Source: DATBFX01 sp036558305
GTDB lineage: Bacteria > Chloroflexota > Chloroflexia > Thermomicrobiales > UBA6265
DNA: 9,857 nt
Assembly (NCBI GenBank): GCA_036558305.1
Contig: DATBFX010000460.1
Location: forward strand, 1-9,857
Direction of reading: 5' to 3'
Shown here one piece after another: positions 1 through 5,785 of the stretch. The stretch's first letter is position 1, and each line of letters starts with the position of its first letter. The notes below the pieces were generated by a model that did not search any database, had not been told where the DNA came from, and was given only the letters and a program-made list of their open reading frames with translations. Made by a program: the position numbers and the translations under genes.

Positions 1-207
1 ATCGTCGGCTACCTCTTCCTGATCGACCTCTTCCTGATCGCCCGCTACACCCAACCCCTCTTCTACGCCCTGATGGTCCTCGCCTGGATCGTCGCCATCG
101 AGGCATTGTTGCTCCTCTTCACGCGAGACTCGCTGGACGAACGGGTGGCGTCTCCCCTGCTTGCGTATATCTCGGGCGTCAGTCGGTCGCATGGGCAGAA
201 TGGGTGA
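1..207 (+). CDS. C-terminal fragment of a multi-pass membrane protein (5' end outside window)
   Basis: Frame 1 is open from the first base to a TGA at 205-207, giving 68 residues of a protein whose start lies off the left edge. The visible part has two hydrophobic stretches, roughly residues 1-14 (IVGYLFLIDLFLIA) and 20-40 (LFYALMVLAWIVAIEALLLLF), then a polar tail beginning TRDSLDERVASP. This looks like the last transmembrane helices and cytoplasmic tail of an integral membrane protein. Nearly every codon ends in C or G, like the transporter gene at the other end of the window, so it looks native to this chromosome. The last 15 or so residues run up against the recombinase remnant and could be a junction-derived tail. 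The family cannot be recognised from this piece. Confidence 0.6.
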   Translation: MVGYLFLIDLFLIARYTQPLFYALMVLAWIVAIEALLLLFTRDSLDERVASPLLAYISGVSRSHGQNG

Positions 208-242
208 CCGATATCCTGACGAAGACGTGCCTCGCTTCCTGA

Positions 243-596
243 CTCGTGAAACAACCGATCCTGATCCACGACGTGAAAGACATGAACGCGCTCAAGAACT
301 ACCTGAACACTCGAGACCGAAGCACCTATCAACAGATGTTCCTCAACAACCATGGCGAGCCGCTCTCCGAGCGGGGCGTCAGAAAACCCTCACCAAGTAC
401 CTGAAGGCCGCACGCATCCTAAGAAGATCAGCCCACACTCGCTTCGCTACACATTCGCCACGCGGAAGGCCGAGAAGGGCGCCTCGCCTTACCAGATCAA
501 GGAGTGGATCGGGACACGAACCTCAACACAACGCAGCTTTATGTGCATCTGAGCCGGCAGAACGGCCAGAAGGTGATGGAGGCGACGAGCACATGA
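243..596 (+). pseudogene. Tyrosine recombinase (phage integrase family), C-terminal catalytic part, broken by several frameshifts
   Basis: No single frame is intact, but the family signature reads across frames. Frame 3 from 243 gives MNALKNYLNTRDRSTYQQMF and NNHGEPLSERGVRK. Near 387-391 it passes to frame 2 (LTKYLKAARI), and near 416-420 to frame 1 (PKKISPHSLRYTFATRKA, then KGASPYQIKEWIG). Between 511 and 519 it returns to frame 3 (NLNTTQLYVHL to MEATST, stop TGA 594-596). The pieces contain the H-x-L-R box (HSLR), the Gly-His box (GGACAC, 512-517) and the nucleophile Tyr in LYVHL, in the order and spacing of the integrase/XerC-D family. Box I with the first catalytic Arg and the N-terminal core-binding domain are not visible. 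This is an inactive relic of an integrative element or Xer-like gene. The family call is strong; element type is unknown. Confidence 0.8.
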
Positions 597-756
597 AAAC
601 GTCCGACTTGACGCTGGAGGATCTGCTTGAAATGTGCGCCGCGGCGGGCATTCGCAGCTTGAGGCCGAGGCCGTCTGGCGAGGGCTCGATATCATCGACG
701 TCGTCAGGACGTATCTGCTCAGCAGGTTCGCAGAGCTGGGGTTTCTTCAGTCGTAA
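593..756 (+). pseudogene. Small acidic helical ORF overlapping the recombinase stop (ATGA), one frameshift
   Basis: An ATG at 593-595 overlaps the recombinase stop TGA (594-596) in an ATGA arrangement typical of translational coupling. Frame 2 reads MKTSDLTLEDLLEMCAAAGI. From about 645-655 the sense continues in frame 1 as QLEAEAVWRGLDIIDVVRT, then YLLSRFAELGFLQS, ending at TAA 754-756. Joined, it would be a protein of about 54 residues, Leu/Glu/Asp-rich and probably helical. Staying in frame 2 instead runs on to 823 as Arg/Ser-rich sequence that looks non-coding. I do not recognise a family. The coupling suggests an accessory protein of the same lost recombination module, perhaps an excisionase-like or partner ORF, but that is inference from position only. 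Confidence 0.4.
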
Positions 757-855
757 TATCGAGAGCGTCGACATCCTTGACACGTGTTTGCAATCGGTCA
801 TGGCAGTCGTCGCAGTTTGTTGAGGTCGGTGAGCCCCGGCGAGTCGTGAGGCGCG

Positions 856-2181
856 CTATATATTTTCTTTCAGTTCACCGCAGGCAATAAGCCATCCGTC
901 TCCGTTATGCGAGGCGAACTCCACCACCGTCACCGCGTGCGGCGAGCTCAAAAACGTTCGTATGTCGCCCTTGTTCTCGTAGCCGAGTCCGGCCAACGAA
1001 TCACCAGGCGCCCGTTGGACCTCGCCGAACGTCCATTCAACTCTCAATTTATCGGGGTCTTGCCAATTGATCGAATTGTCGGGATCGCTGCAGTCACCGG
1101 CGATCACTGATATTGAGAACGGTTCTTCATCGAATTGGGTCAGCGAGTCAATCGTCATCCTCGCCGAGCCGCCCGGGAGCCCTAGGACGCTCACCACCCC
1201 CGTGATACCCGAGTCGTCGAACTCGGCAAGGCGCGCCGTCGCCCCCAGTTCGCCAAGATCGTGGCCGACGGCGTCGCTAGGCTCGCCGGATTGGAATGTC
1301 TGGTCGAAGGTGAAGGACAGCGTTCCCACGCCAACGTGGAACGCGAGCACGTGATGGTCTGTCTGCGGCAGGCAAAAATCAAAGGCATTCGACTCGCCGG
1401 GTCCGGCGTCGATCCCAATGTGCTCCCGTGGGAGGGTGGGCCCGTCGTCAGTACTCGCGTCAGCGGCTAAACAGGGAACCGCACTATCTGAGTCCACGAG
1501 CTCTCCAAAGGGGTCATCCCAAACCCCGTTCTCGTAGAACGCAGTAACGGCCAAGCCTGTGGTCAGGTCGTCGAGGACGTCGAGATTGTCGACGGTCAGG
1601 CGCAGCCCCTGTGTCTGCTGGTCGAACGCCAGCCCGAGTCGGTAATGCGGCGTACCGCCCTCCTCGCCGATTTCCAGGCTGTCGGGCAACGGCGGCAGGG
1701 CCTCCACGTCCGGACGACACATTTCGGGATCAGGGGCTTGGGTGAGATCGACGTCGGCGTACCCGGCGATCGACAGCGAGAGAGGCGTCCCCGCCTCGGG
1801 AATGCGGGCGTACACCGTCGGAGACGTCCACGGAAACAATGTCGATCCATACGGGCTCGTAACACCGCAGAAGACGCCGTGCGCCGGAACTCCCAAATTA
1901 CCCTGCTGATCCCTGAGTTTCGCGTCGTACGAGCGCCCCTCGGCAACATTGATGTAGGCCCGATCGGCCCCGGCATACTTCAGGTATACCCCATCATCGC
2001 TATTGTTCCGAAAGCCAAGGGTGAGGTCGAGCCATCGCCACCCGCCGCCCGCGTCCGTGATCGATGAGCGAACAACAAAGATCGAGACGTTTTCGAGTCC
2101 ATGTTGTTGTGCCGTGGCGGCGTCGACCCGGGCCGCGGACGTGACCACAATCAGTACGAAGACCGCAAGTACTCGCGCCAT
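856..2181 (-). CDS. Putative secreted protein of unknown function, 441 aa
   Basis: The chosen ATG (2181-2179) gives MARVLAVFVLIVVTSAARVDA followed by ATAQQ: a short positive N-region, a hydrophobic core and an AxA site (VDA), a standard Sec signal peptide. GGGAGA lies 7-8 nt upstream. The frame is open about 30 codons further up, but that stretch reads like non-coding sequence. The mature protein is acidic and rich in Gly, Asp and Ser, with a few scattered Cys and no lipobox. An early segment (WLDLTLGFRNNSDDGVYLKY) resembles the beta-strand pattern of Ig-like or DUF4352-type extracellular domains, which is only an impression. No catalytic motif is recognisable. It follows the Cys-rich gene on the same strand after 204 bp, so it may be a third cistron or separately transcribed. 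It looks less GC-rich than the transporter and IS. Real gene: fairly sure; function: unknown. Confidence 0.7.
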   Translation of the reverse strand: MARVLAVFVLIVVTSAARVDAATAQQHGLENVSIFVVRSSITDAGGGWRWLDLTLGFRNNSDDGVYLKYAGADRAYINVAEGRSYDAKLRDQQGNLGVPAHGVFCGVTSPYGSTLFPWTSPTVYARIPEAGTPLSLSIAGYADVDLTQAPDPEMCRPDVEALPPLPDSLEIGEEGGTPHYRLGLAFDQQTQGLRLTVDNLDVLDDLTTGLAVTAFYENGVWDDPFGELVDSDSAVPCLAADASTDDGPTLPREHIGIDAGPGESNAFDFCLPQTDHHVLAFHVGVGTLSFTFDQTFQSGEPSDAVGHDLGELGATARLAEFDDSGITGVVSVLGLPGGSARMTIDSLTQFDEEPFSISVIAGDCSDPDNSINWQDPDKLRVEWTFGEVQRAPGDSLAGLGYENKGDIRTFLSSPHAVTVVEFASHNGDGWLIACGELKENI

Positions 2182-2385
2182 CGTGGAGTCTCCCATGCGT
2201 TCTGATGACTGGCTGACGCGACGGTCGCGCCAACGTCGGTGATCCGGGTCGATCAGGTTCGGTTGCATACGTCAACGGCTACCGAGGACTTGATGAACCG
2301 ATCAGCGGCCCTGTCTGATGCTGAGGACAATACCGCCGTCGGGCCGTCTGCGCCGGCGGAGGTGCCCCAAGCCGCATACAATCGC

Positions 2386-3099
2386 TCAGGCAATGATGGT
2401 TCGACAGATGAGCAGATCGATATTGCTCTTCTTCCCGCAGCTCTTCCTCAGTTTCTCGATCCACTTGGCGCACTGAGGCGATGACGGGGCGACGAAGCAG
2501 ATTTTCGAAAGCCCGGGCAGTGGCGGCGAAGGGCCGAAGGCGGCCTCCGAGATACAGGTCTCGTTGATGCACAGGCTGTGGCCGTCCCCACAGACCGTCC
2601 CATCGGGTTTGCCCGTGCAGTCCGTGGGATCCAGAGTGGCTTGGCACGCCCGAGCGCAGCCTTTTCCGCCGACGCAGTTGCACTTGGGACCGGTCGCCAC
2701 CACACACGCCGAGCCGGTCCCGAAGAACGGGTAGGCCTCACAATCGGCGTCGGACGAGCAGGCGATGCAACCGACCGAGTCGGTGCAGAAGATGGTGCCG
2801 TCGATGGCACTTGCGCAGCCGCACCCCGGTGCGCAGCCGTTGACGACGTCCTGGCAGAAGTCGGACCCGGATGGGCAAGCGGCCGAGCGGCACCGGCCGT
2901 TCACACAGGAGGGGTTGACACTCGGACAGTCGGCGTCGGTCCGGCACCTACTGGCGGCAATGACGCGGCTGACCCGTGGGCCACCGACGAACGAGTAGAC
3001 ACCGCCGACGATGGCGACCGCGAATGCCTGAAGGACGCGGCGGCGGGTGCCTGCGGTGGCCAGCGTCTTTGCGATCGAATCGAACCGCTGCCCGTCCAT
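2386..3099 (-). CDS. Cys-rich protein with Tat-type signal sequence, 237 aa
   Basis: The N-terminus MDGQRFDSIAKTLAT is followed by T18-R-R-R-V-L-Q, matching the twin-arginine consensus (S/T-R-R-x-F-L-K), then a hydrophobic stretch AFAVAIVGGVYSFVGG and an Ala-rich end (IAAS). The remainder carries about 26 cysteines, including a repeated C-x-x-DADC unit (CRTDADC, CSSDADC) and CTGKPDGTVCGDG, so the exported domain should be heavily disulfide-bonded or metal-binding. The last 45 or so residues (from PPLPGLSKIC) form a different, more basic segment with four Cys. Tat export of a Cys-rich protein suggests folding before export, but this signal type is common in Chloroflexota surface proteins. AGGAGAGAGGGA sits immediately before the ATG. 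Only 13 nt separate it from the peptidase stop upstream, so the two are almost certainly one operon. No enzymatic function is assigned. Confidence 0.82.
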   Translation of the reverse strand: MDGQRFDSIAKTLATAGTRRRVLQAFAVAIVGGVYSFVGGPRVSRVIAASRCRTDADCPSVNPSCVNGRCRSAACPSGSDFCQDVVNGCAPGCGCASAIDGTIFCTDSVGCIACSSDADCEAYPFFGTGSACVVATGPKCNCVGGKGCARACQATLDPTDCTGKPDGTVCGDGHSLCINETCISEAAFGPSPPLPGLSKICFVAPSSPQCAKWIEKLRKSCGKKSNIDLLICRTIIA

Positions 3100-3112
3100 C
3101 CCTCTCTCCTAG

Positions 3113-4192
3113 CTACCGGATTTCGACCCCGGCGGTCGCTGGCGCGCCCCCGCAGTCGATCGTCACCGTCGCCATTCCCCTCGCCAGCCGCGGCCGCAGC
3201 GACCAAAGCCAGAAGACGGTCCCGTCGGGACCGGCGTGGGTCGGCTGCGTCAGCAGGTGCTTTCCCGTAACAGAGGCGAAGTCCAACGTGCATGGGATCC
3301 CCGGTGCCGTCGCGGCGATCAGGACTGCCTGCTCGCCCCGTTCGATCGGGCTCGACACCGAGACGATTCCCACCTCGGCGGCACCGTGGACGAGTTCGAA
3401 CGGGAAAAGCACCGAGGTCACATCGTAGCCGGCAGGGGCGAGTTGCCACCGCACAACCTCGAAGGTTTCGTAGAAGGTTTCCGGGGTCTGCCCGAAGGCT
3501 TGCTCAAAGGCCGCCTGCCACGAGGCACCATCGCCGATCGCCTCGAAGTAGGTCCGCAACGAGCGGAGACCGGGTCCGGCGACCAGTTGTTCCACGGCCA
3601 GCGGTGCGACCTCGTAGAGGCAGCAACGCACCTCTTGCGGCATCGTCGGCGATTCCATCTCCTTCAGCGGCACCTCGGACACCGCACCGTTCTGGGTCGC
3701 ACGAATCCATCGATCGCGGATCGGCCCGTCGGCGACAAGCCCCTTCGCGATCACCGCCTGCCAGGCGACGTACTCGGCGCTCCCTTCCAGTAGCCAGACC
3801 GGCCCCGGAGTCCGGCCACGGTCGAGCTCGGACTGGAGGATGTGGAAAGATTCGTGGACGGCGATCTTCGTACGGTGCAGCGCGGAGGAGTCGCGCCAGA
3901 CGTGGTGTTCGGTCGAGAAGGTCAAAGTGTGGCCGGCGGCATACGCCGAGGAGGAAGCATCGGCACCCTGCTGGATCGCGACCGTCACCGGTTGGCTCAG
4001 ATCGACCCCGAGCGTGGCGGCGAAGTAGTCCTGCGCAAACCGAATACCCTCTTGGATGCCGGCGCGGTCTTCCGCGGAAACATTCGCTTCGACTTGGAAT
4101 GTCAACTCGGCGCGATATGACGCCGTCTCGCCCCGTGCACGGGACGGCAGCAGGGCAAGAGCCACGAGGAGGACCAGGCACGCGCGCTGCAC
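3113..4192 (-). CDS. Secreted gluzincin-type zinc metallopeptidase (peptidase MA-like), 359 aa
   Basis: The GTG at 4192 gives MQRACLVLLVALALLPSRARG, a compact Sec signal, with GGAG 7 nt before it. An ATG at 4237 (374 aa) gives a long charged lead-in and a weak Shine-Dalgarno, so I prefer GTG. Residues 113-117 are HESFH (HExxH), and 19 residues after the second His comes E136 in WLLEGSAEY, the gluzincin arrangement of two His plus Glu zinc ligands used by peptidase-MA-type proteins. This predicts a zinc hydrolase acting outside the membrane; its substrate is unknown. A C-terminal domain of about 95 residues (from FPFELVHGAAE) looks like an Ig-type beta sandwich, with a possible disulfide between Cys in IPCTLDF and TIDCGG. 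It is the first gene of a two-gene unit with the Cys-rich protein. No truncation or missing key residue seen. Confidence 0.82.
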   Translation of the reverse strand: MQRACLVLLVALALLPSRARGETASYRAELTFQVEANVSAEDRAGIQEGIRFAQDYFAATLGVDLSQPVTVAIQQGADASSSAYAAGHTLTFSTEHHVWRDSSALHRTKIAVHESFHILQSELDRGRTPGPVWLLEGSAEYVAWQAVIAKGLVADGPIRDRWIRATQNGAVSEVPLKEMESPTMPQEVRCCLYEVAPLAVEQLVAGPGLRSLRTYFEAIGDGASWQAAFEQAFGQTPETFYETFEVVRWQLAPAGYDVTSVLFPFELVHGAAEVGIVSVSSPIERGEQAVLIAATAPGIPCTLDFASVTGKHLLTQPTHAGPDGTVFWLWSLRPRLARGMATVTIDCGGAPATAGVEIR

Positions 4193-4352
4193 CGCTATTC
4201 TCCGTTCGATCCGGCAAACTTTCGTCCGACAAGTCATTGCCCACCCGCCATCGCCGTGGCCGTGGCATTCCCGCGGCAAGCAGCACGGCAACGCTGGCCG
4301 CCGACACAACACGGCCAGACTCTTGCGTCCCACGGATCTCGTATGTTTGCCC

Positions 4353-4380
4353 AGTATAGGAGAATCGGAGGCGACGTCAA
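4353..4380 (-). promoter_or_regulatory. Predicted sigma70 promoter of the peptidase/Cys-rich operon
   Basis: Read on the minus strand there is TTGACG (4380-4375), a 16-bp spacer and TATACT (4358-4353). Each hexamer matches 5 of 6 consensus bases. Transcription would start near 4346 and leave a leader of about 110 nt to the ATG at 4237 or 154 nt to the GTG at 4192. The left end of the insertion sequence lies only 18 bp upstream of the -35, so the promoter core is intact but any upstream activator site has been displaced. Confidence 0.5.
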
Positions 4381-4389
4381 TCCCGTAGG

Positions 4390-4398
4390 ATTACGGTA
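4390..4398. repeat. Target-site duplication, left copy
   Basis: ATTACGGTA directly abuts the left inverted repeat and is identical to 5763-5771. This is the 9-bp duplication made when the IS inserted. Confidence 0.93.
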
Positions 4399-4417
4399 CA
4401 GGGTCATTTCACCACCG
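4399..4417 (+). repeat. Left terminal inverted repeat of the IS
   Basis: The 19-bp sequence CAGGGTCATTTCACCACCG matches the reverse complement of 5744-5762 at every base. Similarity stops immediately inside the repeat (T against G at the twentieth position). Confidence 0.95.
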
Positions 4418-4478
4418 TGGGCGGGGTGGTAGAGTAGCGGGCCTGGTGGTGTCGTGGCGATGTCGGGTGGAGGATGCG

Positions 4479-5757
4479 ATGCCCTTGCCGCTCCCGGTTG
4501 CCCCGCCCGGTCCGCCGGGGTCGTTGGCCGAAGCGCTGGCGGCCGTGCCCGACCCCCGCCACCCGAACGGGTGGCGGCCGGACCGGCCGCCGCTGCCGCT
4601 GGTGGGGGTCCTGCAACTGGCGGTGGCGGCGATGCCGTGCGGGTGCCGCAGCCTGTATGCGGTGGCCCAATGGGGGCGGGAACGGCTGGAGGAGGACCCG
4701 CACGCCCTGGTCGTGCTTGGGTTACCGCCCGGCGCCAGCCCCTCCCACCCCACCCTGCACCGCCTGTTCGCCGCCCTGGATGCGACCGCCTTCGAACGGG
4801 CGTTGGGTGCGTGGCTGCGGGCCAGCGGCGTCGACCCGACCGACGCCGTCGCCATCGACGGCAAGACCTTGCGCGGCATCCACGGGGATGCGGTGCCGGG
4901 GGTGCATCTGGTCGCCGCCTACGCGCACCGCGCCCAGGCGGTGCTGGCCGAGGCGCCGAGTCCGGGCAAGGGGCAGGAACTGGCGGCGGCGAAGTCGGTG
5001 TTGGCGGAGGAGGGGGTGGCCGGGCGGACGGTGACGGCGGATGCGCTCTTGGCCCAGCGCGGCGTGTGCATCCGGATCGTGGCCGGGGGTGGCGCCGACC
5101 TGCTCCCGGTCGACGACAACCAACCGGCGCTGTTGGCCGCCGTGGAAGCGGCGTTTTCCCCCCTGGACGGCGACGGAGCCGGACGGGTGGGGCACGCCGA
5201 CGACCGCCCCGTGGCTGGTGACAGAACTTGAGCGGCTGGGCGGGGGGCTGACGGCGGTGACGATCGTTGAGCCGAAGGTGCGCCACGGGCGACGGGAGAC
5301 GCGGATGCTCTGGGCGCTGACCGACCCGGCGCTCAACGCGCGGGCGGGGGAGGCCGGCACCCACCAGGCCCCCTGGCCCCACCTGGCTCAGGTCTGCCGG
5401 GTGCGGCGGCGGCGGGTCGACGTCCGCACGGGGGAAATCGAAGACAAGGTGACCTACGCGATCACCAGTCTGCTCCCGGACCAGGCCGATGCGGGGCGGC
5501 TACTGGCGTTGCTGCGCGACCACTGGCACATCGAGAACGGGCTGCACCACGTGCGCGATGTCACCTTCGACGAGGATCGCTGCCCGATCCGCACCAAGGC
5601 GGCGCCCCAGGTGTGCGCCGCCCTGCGCAACCTGGTCCTCGCCCTGCTGCGCCGCGCGGAGGCCACCAACCTCGCCGCCGCCTGCCGCACCTTCGCCGGT
5701 CGTCCCCGCACCGCCGTCGCGCTCGTGGCCACCGCCGGCTGCCCGGTGGTGAAATGA
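4479..5757 (+). pseudogene. ISAs1-family DDE transposase, one frame change near 5154-5163
   Basis: The ATG at 4479 is preceded by GGAGG with 5-nt spacing. Frame 3 carries the N-terminal VPDPR motif (residues 23-27), the first catalytic Asp in AIDGKTLRG (D127), a HLVAAYAH segment, the second Asp in TADALL (D188) and DDNQPALLAAVEAAF. This frame then degenerates and stops at 5229-5231. The family sequence resumes in frame 1 (LVTELERL, VRHGRRETR, WPHLAQVCRV) through HWHIENGLHH, holding the catalytic Glu (codon 5533-5535), to TGA 5755-5757. The change must fall between about 5150 and 5228. The run TTTTCCCCCC (5154-5163) is the likely place, as one surplus C would explain it. All three DDE residues survive, so the frameshift is the only visible lesion: a mutation, a sequencing error or, less likely, programmed shifting. 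Confidence 0.88.
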
Positions 5758-5762
5758 CCCTG
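5744..5762 (-). repeat. Right terminal inverted repeat of the IS
   Basis: A perfect 19-bp reverse complement of the left end. It also encodes the last residues (VVK) and the TGA stop of the transposase, so the coding region runs right into the element end. Confidence 0.95.
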
Positions 5763-5771
5763 ATTACGGTA
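5763..5771. repeat. Target-site duplication, right copy
   Basis: ATTACGGTA directly follows the right inverted repeat and is identical to 4390-4398. It lies 14 bp beyond the stop codon of the LuxR-type regulator, so the target was intergenic. Confidence 0.93.
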
Positions 5772-5785
5772 TCAGCCGAGGCGCG

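Larger units (their letters stand above)
4399..5762 (+). mobile_element. Complete ISAs1-family insertion sequence, 1364 bp
   Basis: The ends are perfect 19-bp inverted repeats, CAGGGTCATTTCACCACCG at 4399-4417 and its reverse complement at 5744-5762. They are flanked by the direct repeat ATTACGGTA at 4390-4398 and 5763-5771, a 9-bp target duplication. ISAs1-family elements are known for ends beginning CAGGG, duplications of 8-10 bp, a length of about 1.2-1.5 kb and one DDE transposase, all consistent here. The stop codon of the transposase (5755-5757) lies inside the right repeat. The intact repeats and identical duplication indicate a recent single insertion with no later rearrangement. It sits between the regulator stop codon and the peptidase operon promoter and interrupts no gene. 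Confidence 0.95.

Noticed and set aside
777..805. TTGACA at 777-782 as a plus-strand promoter
   Set aside because: No -10-like hexamer at 15-19 bp and no plus-strand gene follows.
161..823. A 220-residue plus-strand frame across the left region
   Set aside because: Its translation is Arg/Ser/Pro-rich. The recombinase and small-ORF motifs are found in changing frames, so this frame is mostly non-coding apart from short true segments.
2333..2359. Possible terminator hairpin (CCGCCG...CGGCGG) after the Cys-rich gene
   Set aside because: Only a 6-bp stem with a 15-nt loop and no T-run on the minus strand; common by chance at this GC content.
3292..4359. Long plus-strand Arg-rich frame opposite the peptidase gene
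   Set aside because: Shadow of the peptidase gene; no domain pattern, while the minus strand carries a signal peptide and HExxH.
4234..5382. Minus-strand 382-residue Pro/Arg-rich frame across the IS
   Set aside because: Antisense shadow of the ISAs1 transposase in very GC-rich DNA.
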